Source: Actinomadura physcomitrii
Lineage (GTDB): Bacteria > Actinomycetota > Actinomycetes > Streptosporangiales > Streptosporangiaceae
Reading direction: 5' to 3'
Length of the DNA stretch: 64,000 bases
Assembly (NCBI RefSeq): GCF_008923205.2
Contig: NZ_WBMS02000002.1
Location: forward strand, 310,001 to 374,000
Position numbers and translations under genes: made by a program. A model generated the notes under the pieces. It made no database searches. It was not told the DNA's origin and worked only from the letters and a program-made list of their open reading frames with translations. Below are positions 41,604 to 49,521 of the stretch, piece after piece (position 1 is the first letter of the stretch; every line of letters starts with the position of its first letter).

Positions 41604-43202
41604 GTGCTGAACCACGCTGTAAGAAGGGCCGCCGCCGGGGCGGCCGCCGCCGTCGCCCTCGCCGTCGCCGGCACCGCCGCGGCTCCCGCGAGCGCCGCCC
41701 CCGGACGGCCCGATCGCGGCCGCGCGGCCCGGCCCGCCGGGCTCGCCTGGCACGCGTGCCCCGCCAAGGACCCGGTCGAGGGCGCCCGCCTCAAGGGACT
41801 GCAGTGCGCGACCCTCCGGGTGCCGCTGGACTACGCCCACCCGCACGGTGCGCGGATCACCCTGGCGCTGTCCCGCGCGCGGCACACCGCGAAGAAGAGC
41901 CAGGGCGTCATGCTGCTCAACCGCGGCGGGCCCGGCGCGCACGGCCGCGACCTCGCGGGCGTCTTCCGCGCGGCGATGCCGAAGAGCGTCGCCGCGTCCT
42001 ACGACTGGATCGGGTTCGACCCGCGCGGCGTCGGCGCGAGCAGGCCCGCGCTGGTCTGCGACAGGAGCTACCAGGACCCGGGGCGCGCGCGTCCCGACAC
42101 CGTCCCGGAGAACGCCGCCGCCGAGCGGGCGTGGAAGCGGCGGGCCCGCGCCTACGCGCGCGACTGCGCGAAGCGGTACCGCACGATCCTGCCGCACATG
42201 GGGACGGCCGACTGGGTGCGCGACATGGACGCGATCCGGCGCGCGCTGCACCAGCGGAAGATCAACTACTTCGGCTACTCGTACGGCACCTACCTCGGCG
42301 CCGTGTACGCCTCGACCTACCCGGGGCGCGTCCGCCGCATGGTGCTGGACAGCGTCGTCAAGCCCAGCGGGGTCTGGTACGGCGACAACATCGACCAGAA
42401 CGTGGCGTTCGAGAAGCGGATCAAGGCGTACTTCACCTGGGTCGCCCGGCACCACGCGACCTACAGGCTCGGGAAGAGCGAGCGGCGGGTCGCCCGCGCC
42501 TACGCCCGCGTCCGCGCCGCACTGAAGGCCGAGCCGATCGACGGCAAGATCGGCCCCGACGAGCTGGACGACACGTTCCTCGCCGACGGCTACGGGAACC
42601 AGAGCTGGGCCGCCCACGCCGCCGCGCTGTCGGCGTACGCCGTCCGGCGCGACCCGGGCCCGCTGCGCAAGGCGTGGCAGCGGCCGTCCTGGCTGGACCA
42701 GAACAACTACGCCGTCTACAACGCAGTCCAGTGCCGCGACGCCTCCTGGCCGCGCGCCTGGCGGCGCTGGCACGCCGACAGCGTCCGCCTCTATCGCGCG
42801 GGCTACAAGTTCGAGACCTGGAGCAACACCTGGTACAACGCGCCCTGCGCGTTCTGGGGCGCGCGCGGCGGGCGGCCGCCCAGGGTGGGCGCCGGGTCGT
42901 CGCTCGCGCCGATGCTGCTGGTGCAGGGCACCGAGGACGCCGCCACCCCGTACTCGGGCGCCCTGGAGACCCACCGGCTGTTCCCCACGTCCCGGCTGCT
43001 CGTGCAGGCCGGCGGCGGGAACCACGGCGTGACGTTGTCGGGGGACCGGTGCGTCGACCGCAAGGTCGCCGCCTACCTGGGGAAGGGCGCCCTGCCGGCG
43101 GCCCGGCCGGGCCCGGACGCCCGGTGCGAGGCCCCGGCGCCACCGGAGCCCCGCGCCGCCAAGAAGCCGGGACGGACCCACCGCGCCGACACGCGAACGT
43201 GA
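41604..43202 (+). CDS. Secreted tripeptidyl aminopeptidase, paralogue 3
   Basis: 532 residues from GTG 41604 (AGAAAGCGGG upstream). Signal peptide ending ASAAPG. Nucleophile Ser226 in GYSYGT, Asp in GTEDAATPYSGA, His in GGNHGVTL. The oxyanion loop reads NRGGPG instead of NPGGPGG, and Arg replaces Lys through most of the protein. It is thus the most diverged of the three. It lacks the duplicated upstream element of paralogues 1 and 2. C-terminal tail is basic (KKPGRTHRADTRT). Confidence 0.88.
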   Translation: MLNHAVRRAAAGAAAAVALAVAGTAAAPASAAPGRPDRGRAARPAGLAWHACPAKDPVEGARLKGLQCATLRVPLDYAHPHGARITLALSRARHTAKKSQGVMLLNRGGPGAHGRDLAGVFRAAMPKSVAASYDWIGFDPRGVGASRPALVCDRSYQDPGRARPDTVPENAAAERAWKRRARAYARDCAKRYRTILPHMGTADWVRDMDAIRRALHQRKINYFGYSYGTYLGAVYASTYPGRVRRMVLDSVVKPSGVWYGDNIDQNVAFEKRIKAYFTWVARHHATYRLGKSERRVARAYARVRAALKAEPIDGKIGPDELDDTFLADGYGNQSWAAHAAALSAYAVRRDPGPLRKAWQRPSWLDQNNYAVYNAVQCRDASWPRAWRRWHADSVRLYRAGYKFETWSNTWYNAPCAFWGARGGRPPRVGAGSSLAPMLLVQGTEDAATPYSGALETHRLFPTSRLLVQAGGGNHGVTLSGDRCVDRKVAAYLGKGALPAARPGPDARCEAPAPPEPRAAKKPGRTHRADTRT

Positions 43203-43327
43203 AGCCGCCGGCCCGGAAGCCGGTGGGGGAGCCGGTGGAGGTAGGAGGACCGGGGACGTCATAGGCTTGTCAGTGTGGTGCTGACAGTGCTGTACGCCGC
43301 GCCGGCCGGGTCCGGGAGCCGGTAGCC

Positions 43328-44176
43328 GTGCGCATGCTGGGGTCGCTGCCGGTCCGGGTCCTCGACGACCGGTACCGCGCGGAGGCGCTCGCGATCCTCG
43401 ACGCCGACCCGGTGGGCAACGTCTTCGTGGGCTCCCGCGTGCACGCGGCCGGGCTCGACCCCCGCCGCCTCGGCGCCCAGATGTGGGGCTACATGCGCGA
43501 CGGGCGGCTGTCCGCGCTGTGCTACTCGGGCGCCAACCTGATCCCGGTCGCCGCCGGGCCGGAGGCGATCCGCGCGTTCGCCGAGCGCGCGCAGGCGCAG
43601 GGCCGGCGCTGCTCGTCGATCGTCGGCCCGGTCGACGCGGTCGGCGACCTGTGGGAGATCCTCGCGCCGTACTGGGGGCCGCCGCGGGCCGTCCGCGCGG
43701 CGCAGCCGGTGATGGCGACCTCCGCCGTCCCGGACGTCCCGGCCGACCTGGGGGTCCGGCGGGTGCGGATGGAGGAGTTCGACGTCGTCTACCCGGCGTG
43801 CGTCGCGATGTTCACCGAGGAGGTCGGGGTCTCCCCGAACAGCGGCGACGGCGGCGTCCTGTACCGGGCGCGGGTCGCCGAGCTGATCCGCGACGGCCGC
43901 GCGTTCGCCCGCATCGAGGACGGCCGGGTCATGTTCAAGGCGGAGATCGGCGCCGTCACCCCGCGCGCCTGCCAGGTGCAGGGCGTGTGGGTCCCGCCCG
44001 ACCTGCGCGGGCAGGGGCTGTCGATCTCGGGCATGTCGGCGGTGGTGCGGGAGGCGCTGCGCAGCATCGCGCCGACGGTGTCGCTGTACGTCAACGACTA
44101 CAACACGCGGGCGCGGGCCGCCTACCGCCACGTCGGCTTCGCCGAGCACGGCTCGTTCATGTCGGTCCTCTTCTAG
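43328..44176 (+). CDS. GNAT acetyltransferase with DUF4081 N-terminal domain
   Basis: 282 residues from GTG 43328 (ATG 43334 possible). N-terminal DUF4081-like part (NVFVGSRVHAAGLDPRRLGA) and a C-terminal GNAT fold with acetyl-CoA loop VQGVWVPPDLRGQGLSISGM and SLYVNDYNTRARAAYRHVGF. In most actinobacteria this gene follows ispG directly. Here it is 5.7 kb away, separated by the aminopeptidase cluster. Substrate unknown. A TAGGCT at 43262-43267 is a plausible -10. Confidence 0.92.
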   Translation: MRMLGSLPVRVLDDRYRAEALAILDADPVGNVFVGSRVHAAGLDPRRLGAQMWGYMRDGRLSALCYSGANLIPVAAGPEAIRAFAERAQAQGRRCSSIVGPVDAVGDLWEILAPYWGPPRAVRAAQPVMATSAVPDVPADLGVRRVRMEEFDVVYPACVAMFTEEVGVSPNSGDGGVLYRARVAELIRDGRAFARIEDGRVMFKAEIGAVTPRACQVQGVWVPPDLRGQGLSISGMSAVVREALRSIAPTVSLYVNDYNTRARAAYRHVGFAEHGSFMSVLF

Positions 44177-44241
44177 CCGGGCGCCGGGGCGAATCCGGAG
44201 GCATCGGACTTGTCGGAGCATGTCCCATCTGCGACGGTCGC

Positions 44242-44270
44242 CTGACTCGACGGCCGATCGGCCGGTACGA
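44242..44270 (+). promoter_or_regulatory. Promoter of a leaderless HTH gene
   Basis: CTGACT at 44242-44247, 17-base spacer, TACGAT at 44265-44270. Transcription would start about at the GTG 44278 itself. Confidence 0.55.
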
Positions 44271-44277
44271 TCCCGCC

Positions 44278-45201
44278 GTGGAGTTCGCCGAGGCGTTCCG
44301 GCAGGCCGTCCAGGCGAGCGGGTTCACCCTGGAGCGGCTCCGCCACCGACTCGGCCGGCGCGGGCTGGCGGTCAGCGTGGCCACGCTGAGCCACTGGCAG
44401 CGCGGCCGCAGCCGTCCCCGCTCCCGCGCCGCCGTCGCGATCCTGGAAGAGGTCCTCGAGGTGCCGCCCGGCACGCTGACCGGCCCGCTGGACGACGCCG
44501 GTCCCGCCCCCGTCCCGTCGCGCGCCGGCGGACCGCCCGGCGCGCCACCGCCCGCGGCGGAGGAGCTGTGGCCCGATCCGCGGCTGTACGCCGACCTCGT
44601 CGGGCAGCTCGACCGGTCCGGCGACCACCTGCTCGAGCGGCTCAGCGTCCACGACGTCTACCGGCTCGACACGCACGGCCCGCGCTGGACGCTGTCGGTC
44701 CGCGCGGTGCTGCGCGCGGCCGGCGACGACGTCGACCGCGTCGTCTGCGTCCACCGGACGGGCCCGGACGCCCTCCCGGCCGAGCCGGTCGAGCCGGCCG
44801 AATGGACGGCGGAGCTGTCCGGTGTCCGCTACTGCAGGCCCGGGCGGGTCCGCGCGGGCGGCGGGCTGATGGCGTTCGAGCTGGTCTTCGACCGGGTGCT
44901 CACGGCCGGGGAGACGGCCGTGATCGAGTACGACCTCCGGCCGTCCGGCACCGGCCCCGTCCCCGGCGGGCCGCCGGACGGCTACGACCGGCGCTTCTCC
45001 CGGCCCGTGCACGACTACCTCGCGATCGTCCAGTTCGGCGCGGGCCGGCTGCCCGCCCGCTGCTACGGCTTCACCGCCGACGGGCCGCTCGCCCCGCGGC
45101 GGCGCCTCGGCGAACTGTGGATCGGCACGTCGGGGAGCGCGAACATCGCGGTCGGGCCCGTCCGGCACGGCATCGTCGGAGTCGAGTGGGAGTGGGAGTG
45201 A
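44278..45201 (+). CDS. HTH protein with uncharacterised C-terminal domain, paralogue 1
   Basis: 307 residues from GTG 44278. N-terminal XRE-like helix-turn-helix (FRQAVQASGFTLERLRHRLG, then LAVSVATLSHWQRGRSRPRS) is joined by a proline linker to a ~220-residue domain. That domain carries ERLSVHDVYRLDTHGPRWTL, a Y-x-R-x-GRVRAGGGLMAFELVFDR segment, VHDYLAIVQFGAGRLPARCY and a terminal GIVGVEWEWE. The same scaffold is found in the next gene. I know of no function for the C-terminal domain. No ribosome site; likely leaderless. Confidence 0.75.
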   Translation: MEFAEAFRQAVQASGFTLERLRHRLGRRGLAVSVATLSHWQRGRSRPRSRAAVAILEEVLEVPPGTLTGPLDDAGPAPVPSRAGGPPGAPPPAAEELWPDPRLYADLVGQLDRSGDHLLERLSVHDVYRLDTHGPRWTLSVRAVLRAAGDDVDRVVCVHRTGPDALPAEPVEPAEWTAELSGVRYCRPGRVRAGGGLMAFELVFDRVLTAGETAVIEYDLRPSGTGPVPGGPPDGYDRRFSRPVHDYLAIVQFGAGRLPARCYGFTADGPLAPRRRLGELWIGTSGSANIAVGPVRHGIVGVEWEWE

Positions 45202-45236
45202 CGGAACGGGCGGTCGACTTCGGGACGGCGGGGTCT

Positions 45237-45310
45237 TACAGTGAGGCCGAGGGCCGTGAAGACGGCGGTCAAGGCCGTCGTGCGGGGGCCGGCCGGAACG
45301 GATCCGGAGG
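45237..45310 (+). promoter_or_regulatory. Promoter -10 and ribosome site of the second HTH paralogue
   Basis: TACAGT at 45237-45242 is a plausible -10. GGAGG at 45306-45310 lies 7 bases before GTG 45318, which fixes that start. Confidence 0.5.
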
Positions 45311-45317
45311 CCGAGCT

Positions 45318-46226
45318 GTGCAGAGCGTCGCGGAGGACGACCTCCTCCAGGTCCTGCGGTCCGGGCCCTTCAACGTGGCGCTGCACGCCGCCATCCAGGC
45401 CCGCGGCCTCAGCCTCGAGTCGCTGCGCCGCCGGCTCGAGGCGCAGGGCGTCGCCGTCAGCCTGTCCACGCTGAGCTACTGGCAGCGCGGCCGGACCCGC
45501 CCCGAGCGCGCCGGGTCGCTGCGCGCCGTCCGCGGCCTGGAGGTCATCCTCGAACTGCCCCGGCACTCCCTGCTCACCCTGCTCAAACCGAACGCCGAGC
45601 GGCCGCCCGGGCCGTGGCCGCCGATCGAGGAGCTGTGCCCCGAACCCGGCGTCCGGGACCTGCTCGACGAGATCGGCGCCGGCGGCGAGCGCCTGCTCAC
45701 CGGGCTCAGCCTGCACGACCAGCACGTCATCGGCCGCCACCGGGAGCTGCGCGAGGTCCGCACCCGGGCGGTGTTCCAGGCGCAGCGGCGCGGCGTCGAC
45801 CGCTGGACCGCCGTCTACCACAACCCGCACGGCGTGCTGCCGACGTCCCGGACGGCCCGCGGCTGCCGGTTCGGCCGCGTCCGGATGGACGCCTCCAGCG
45901 GGCTCATCGCCGCCGAGCTGCTGTTCGACCGGGCGCTCGGCCGCGGCGAGACGTACCTGCTGGAGTACGGCTTCGGGTTCGGCGAGTCCGGCCCGCCCGC
46001 CACCGAGGAGGGCCGCGGGTTCCGCACGGCGCAGCACGAGTACCTCATCGAGGTGAGCTTCCATCCCGCCGCGCTGCCCGCCCGCTGCTACCGGACGTGG
46101 CGCCCCGACGGCCACACCGCCCTGGAGGACGCCGCCGACCTGCGGCTGTCCAGCTACCACAACGTCCACTTCATCGAGTTCGGCATGCCGGCCGGCTACC
46201 ACGGCATCCGCTGGGAGTGGTCCTAG
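45318..46226 (+). CDS. HTH protein with uncharacterised C-terminal domain, paralogue 2
   Basis: 302 residues from GTG 45318. HTH: LHAAIQARGLSLESLRRRLE, then VAVSLSTLSYWQRGRTRPER. The C-terminal domain matches paralogue 1 motif for motif: PPIEELCPEPGVRDLLDEIG (versus PAAEELWPDPRLYADLVGQL), LTGLSLHDQHVIGRHRELRE, FGRVRMDASSGLIAAELLFD, EYLIEVSFHPAALPARCYRT and a final GIRWEWS. A tandem duplicate with diverged promoter type (leadered versus leaderless). The conserved RCY and WEW ends suggest a ligand or partner site. Function unknown. Confidence 0.75.
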   Translation: MQSVAEDDLLQVLRSGPFNVALHAAIQARGLSLESLRRRLEAQGVAVSLSTLSYWQRGRTRPERAGSLRAVRGLEVILELPRHSLLTLLKPNAERPPGPWPPIEELCPEPGVRDLLDEIGAGGERLLTGLSLHDQHVIGRHRELREVRTRAVFQAQRRGVDRWTAVYHNPHGVLPTSRTARGCRFGRVRMDASSGLIAAELLFDRALGRGETYLLEYGFGFGESGPPATEEGRGFRTAQHEYLIEVSFHPAALPARCYRTWRPDGHTALEDAADLRLSSYHNVHFIEFGMPAGYHGIRWEWS

Positions 46227-46227
46227 C

Positions 46228-46644
46228 TCAGGTGACGAGGAGGCCGAGGAGGCGGTCGAGCTCGGCGGCGGGGTCGCCGGTGAGGCCGGCGTGCACCGGC
46301 CCCGGCTGGACGATCGTGCTGCGCGGCGCCGTCAGCCACCGGAACCGCGCGCCCGGCGCCTCCCGCGCGGCCTGCCCGGCGTCCGCGCCGCCGCAGCAGA
46401 TCGTTTCCACGCCCTTCAGCGCGGACCGCACGCCCTCCAGGTCGAGCGACGCGTCGAGCGCGCGCAGCCGCCGCTCGTCCAGGTGGGTGCGGCAGCCGAG
46501 GTAGTCCAGCGCCCGGCAGTACACCACGACGCCCACGTTCATGCTCTCGCCGCGCTCGACGCGGGGGACGACGCGCAGCGCCGCGTACTCGAACACCGTG
46601 GGCTCGCCGGCCGTCCGGATGTTGCCCGCCCGGACCTCGCTCAC
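46228..46644 (-). CDS. DUF3037 family protein
   Basis: 138 residues from GTG 46644, overlapping the kinase-like gene stop by 4 bases. FEYAALRVVPRVERGESMNV followed by GVVVYCRALDYLGCR is the DUF3037 signature. These proteins are commonly encoded directly after a HipA-like kinase, as here, so the two probably work together. Mechanism unknown. Confidence 0.85.
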   Translation of the reverse strand: MSEVRAGNIRTAGEPTVFEYAALRVVPRVERGESMNVGVVVYCRALDYLGCRTHLDERRLRALDASLDLEGVRSALKGVETICCGGADAGQAAREAPGARFRWLTAPRSTIVQPGPVHAGLTGDPAAELDRLLGLLVT

Positions 46645-47456
46645 GAGGGACCGCCCAGCCAGCCCGGGCGGTTCTCGCCGCGCCGCGTCCCGGTGTCCGG
46701 CCGGTGGCCGCTGACGTCCAGGTCGGGCAGCCAGTCGCGGGGCTTGCCGGCGCGCGGCAGCAGGATGTCGACGTAGGCGTCGCGCAGCTCCTGCGGGCCG
46801 GCGAACCCGGGCTCGTTCTCCAGCCACAGGTCGGGCACCAGCGCGGTCACCTCGCGCAGCAGCACCTCGGTGATCTTCGGCGCCAGCTCGGCCTCCGCCT
46901 CCTCCAGCCGCGTCGCGAACGGGGTCAGCACGTGGTCGTCCACGTCGTAGGGGCCGGAGAACAGCCGCGCGGCGTTCGCCCACGCGTGGTGGAAGATGAG
47001 GCTCGCGCCGTGGTCGATCAGCCACACGTCGCCGTGCCAGACGAGCATGTTCGGGTTGCGCCAGCTGCGGTCGACGTTGCCGATGAACGCGTCCAGCCAC
47101 AGCACCCGCGACGCGAACAGCCGGTCGGGGCGCCAGCCGAGCGGGTCGAACCCGAGCGAGCCGGGCAGGAAGTCGACGCCGAGGTTCCAGCCGGGGCTGG
47201 CCTTCAGCAGGTCCTGCACGTCGGGGTCGGGCTCGTGCCGCCCGATCGCCGGGTCGAGGTCGATGAGCACCTGGTCGGGCACCCGGAAGCCGAGCCGCCG
47301 CGCCAGCTCGCCCGCGATCACCTCGGCGATGAGCGCCTTGCGGCCCTGCCCGGCGCCGTGGAACTTCATGACGTAGGTGCCGAGGTCGTCGGCCTCGACG
47401 ACGCCCGGCAGCGACCCGCCCTCGCGCAGCGGCGTCACGTAACGGATGGCGGTCAC
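46641..47456 (-). CDS. HipA-like kinase-fold protein
   Basis: 271 residues from GTG 47456 (GTG 47468 possible). TAIRYVTPLREGGSLPGVVE, MKFHGAGQGRKALIAEVIAG (nucleotide-binding Lys), GNVDRSWRNPNML (catalytic Asp and metal Asn) and VWLIDHGASLIF (DFG-equivalent Asp) describe the short HipA-like kinase family. It lacks the N-terminal domain of classic HipA toxins and has no HipB partner; DUF3037 follows instead. Its target is unknown. Confidence 0.82.
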   Translation of the reverse strand: MTAIRYVTPLREGGSLPGVVEADDLGTYVMKFHGAGQGRKALIAEVIAGELARRLGFRVPDQVLIDLDPAIGRHEPDPDVQDLLKASPGWNLGVDFLPGSLGFDPLGWRPDRLFASRVLWLDAFIGNVDRSWRNPNMLVWHGDVWLIDHGASLIFHHAWANAARLFSGPYDVDDHVLTPFATRLEEAEAELAPKITEVLLREVTALVPDLWLENEPGFAGPQELRDAYVDILLPRAGKPRDWLPDLDVSGHRPDTGTRRGENRPGWLGGPS

Positions 47457-47500
47457 ATGTGGCAACACGCCGCAACGCTACCGGGTGCGCGCGGGCCCGG

Positions 47501-47506
47501 GATAAT
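47501..47506 (+). promoter_or_regulatory. -10 box of the cyclase gene
   Basis: GATAAT ends 7 bases before ATG 47514, consistent with a leaderless transcript. No clear -35. Confidence 0.45.
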
Positions 47507-47513
47507 CGGCGGC

Positions 47514-48185
47514 ATGGCCGCTGAGCTGCTCGACCTGTCCGTCCCGATCGCCACCGGAATGCCGGTGTACCCGGGCGACCCGGAGGTGGCGGCGGTCCCG
47601 GCGCTGACCGTCGCGGACTCCGGCGTGAACGTCCTGCGGCTGCACATGGGGTCGCAGACCGGCACCCACGTGGACGCGCCGTTCCACATCGACGACGCGC
47701 TGCCCCGGCTCGACGAGCTGCCCCTCACCCGCTTCACCGGCCCGGCGATCGTCATGGACGCGCGCGGCCTCGCGCCCCGCACCCCCATCTCCCCGGACCT
47801 GCTCCCGGACGGCCTCGCGCCCGGCGTCGTCCTGCTCATCGCGACGGGCTGGTCGTCGCGCTGGGGGACCGACGGCTACCTCGCGCACCCGTACCCGTCC
47901 GCGGAGACGGCCGAGGCCATCGTCGCCGCCGGCGTCCGGACGGTCGGCATCGACGCCCTCAGCGTCGACCGCACCCCGCCGCCCGGCTCGGACGGCTTCT
48001 CGCTCGCCGCCCACCGCGTCCTCTGCGGCGCCGGCGCCGTCATCGCCGAGAACCTCACCGGCCTGGACCCGCTCGTCACCGCGCAGGCCGAGGGCCGCCC
48101 GATCGAGGTCTCCCTGTTCCCGATCGCGCTCGCTGCCGCCGACGGCGCCCCCACCCGCGCCATCGCCCGCATTGAAATGCCCTGA
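47514..48185 (+). CDS. Cyclase family protein (KynB-like metal hydrolase)
   Basis: 223 residues from ATG 47514. LLDLSVPIATGMPVYPGDP and the metal-binding H-x-G-T-H-x-D-(A/x)-P motif GTHVDAPFHID (residues about 51-61), VVLLIATGWS, TVGIDALSVDRTPPPGSDGF and a final catalytic-type His/Glu region. Family members include N-formylkynurenine formamidase. Here no other tryptophan-degradation gene is present, so the substrate is open. Confidence 0.88.
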   Translation: MAAELLDLSVPIATGMPVYPGDPEVAAVPALTVADSGVNVLRLHMGSQTGTHVDAPFHIDDALPRLDELPLTRFTGPAIVMDARGLAPRTPISPDLLPDGLAPGVVLLIATGWSSRWGTDGYLAHPYPSAETAEAIVAAGVRTVGIDALSVDRTPPPGSDGFSLAAHRVLCGAGAVIAENLTGLDPLVTAQAEGRPIEVSLFPIALAAADGAPTRAIARIEMP

Positions 48186-48222
48186 ATGAGCTATATGACG
48201 GCGCCCATCCACGTCATACGGC

Positions 48223-48465
48223 TCAAACGCGGTCCACGTACGCGACGTGCACTTCCTTTACCTGGTCATCGATCGCGTACCAGACGCGGTACCGGCCCAC
48301 GCGCAGACGTCGGTCCACATCGCCGTAGGGGAAGGCGGACGCGGGCCGCGGGTCCTGGCTCAGCCGATCCACGGCGTCGAGAACAGCCGCCGCGCCTTTC
48401 GGGTCGTCGAGGAAGCGGGACAGCATGCCGGTCGCTTTGGCCTCCCAGACGATCGCGTAGCTCAT
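48223..48465 (-). CDS. RelE/ParE-type toxin
   Basis: 80 residues overlapping the antitoxin stop by 4 bases. YAIVWEAKATGMLSRFLDDP, LDAVDRLSQDPRPASAFPYG, RRLRVGRYRVWYAIDDQVKE and VHVAYVDRV follow the RelE fold (G-x-x-R-L-R-V-G-x-Y-R-V-x-Y). Most such toxins cleave mRNA on the ribosome. The Arg residues of the core are present. Encoded after its antitoxin on the same strand. Confidence 0.88.
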   Translation of the reverse strand: MSYAIVWEAKATGMLSRFLDDPKGAAAVLDAVDRLSQDPRPASAFPYGDVDRRLRVGRYRVWYAIDDQVKEVHVAYVDRV

Positions 48466-48695
48466 GTCCGATCGAGGCCGAGCATCTCGCGCACCTGCTC
48501 GGTCGTCATTCCGGGCGGATTGGTGCCGGACGCCTTCCGGTCGTGGAGCTCACGGAGGGCGGTCAGCCCTTCGACCTCGATCTGCGCTTCCCTCAGGCGC
48601 AGGTACTCGTCGAGCGGGACGACGACGGCGGTCTCCTCGCCGAGGTGAATGGTGTTCCGGGGTTCGTCCGCCGCCATCTCGTCCATGGCGGTCAT
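48462..48695 (-). CDS. Phd/YefM-type antitoxin
   Basis: 77 residues (ATG 48695; ATG 48686 also possible). EETAVVVPLDEYLRLREAQI is the Phd/YefM-like middle segment. The C-terminal LHDRKASGTNPPGMTTEQVR, ending LGLDRT, is the likely toxin-binding tail. Directly coupled to the RelE-type toxin gene. The N-terminus is shorter than classic YefM. Confidence 0.8.
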   Translation of the reverse strand: MTAMDEMAADEPRNTIHLGEETAVVVPLDEYLRLREAQIEVEGLTALRELHDRKASGTNPPGMTTEQVREMLGLDRT

Positions 48696-48856
48696 GGTAG
48701 CCGCGCGCCGTGCCGCGTCTTCGGGGGTGCGCTGGGGAGCCGGTCGTAGATCGGAAGCTCACTCATGACGATGAGGATATGGACTGCTACCCAATGTGTT
48801 CATCAACTTCGTCGGATCACCTTCGCATCCGGACATGCCTGTGACGCGCCCGCCGC

Positions 48857-49345
48857 CTAGCGGACCATCCGGAAGCAGAAGAAGGTGGGGAAGCGGTAGA
48901 TCTCGCCCTTGCCGGCCTTCACCGCGCCGAGGATCAGGAACACCCACTGCCCGAAGAGCGCCTCGAGGTACGGGAAGATGATCGGGATCAGGAACAACGG
49001 GCTCTCGGTGAGGATCGTCGGCGGGATGCAGACCGCGCACACCGCGACGAGGTGGATCAGCAGTGTGATCTGCACGTTCAGTGCCTGCGCCGCGTGGAAG
49101 CGGACGAATGGCGACTCGTTCTTCTTCACCAGGTAGATGATCAGCGGCGCGAGGAACGAGATCACGAGCGTGCCGACATAGGCGAAGATCGCCCATGTGT
49201 TGTCGTCGTTGCGGGGCGGGGCGTACTGCGGCCCGTTCGGGACGCCCGGCGGCCCGTAGCCCCAATGCGGGTCGTACGGTCCGCCGGGCGGAGGCCCCGG
49301 AGGCTGCCCGTACGGCTGTCCATAGGGCGGTGGCTGCTCGGTCAC
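48857..49345 (-). CDS. DUF4870-type membrane protein
   Basis: 162 residues from GTG 49345 (AAGGAA upstream). A Pro/Gly/Tyr-rich cytoplasmic head (PPPYGQPYGQPPGPPPGG) precedes three helices: WAIFAYVGTLVISFLAPLII, VQITLLIHLVAVCAVCIPPT and LFLIPIIFPYLEALFGQWVF. The VKKNESPFVRFHAAQALNVQ loop between the first two is the hallmark of the DUF4870/Tic20-like family. Function unknown. Confidence 0.85.
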   Translation of the reverse strand: MTEQPPPYGQPYGQPPGPPPGGPYDPHWGYGPPGVPNGPQYAPPRNDDNTWAIFAYVGTLVISFLAPLIIYLVKKNESPFVRFHAAQALNVQITLLIHLVAVCAVCIPPTILTESPLFLIPIIFPYLEALFGQWVFLILGAVKAGKGEIYRFPTFFCFRMVR

Positions 49346-49521
49346 GGGGGATTCCTTCACGGCCGCGGTGTTCGTCGCGTGCATCATAGAGTGCGCCGCG
49401 CTCACCGCCCGCGGAATGCGGCGAACCGCACTCACCGCCGCCGCGCCCGGTGGGCGGGACCCGGCGCACCGGGCACCCCCGCGCGCATTTTAGAATCTCG
49501 TTCGGCTTACAGGGAGGCTGG

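Noticed and set aside
39690..43262. A 1190-codon open frame on the minus strand opposite the aminopeptidases
   Set aside because: Antisense shadow of three GC-rich genes with clear signal peptides and catalytic motifs on the plus strand; its product is Arg/Val/Ala-rich with no domain.
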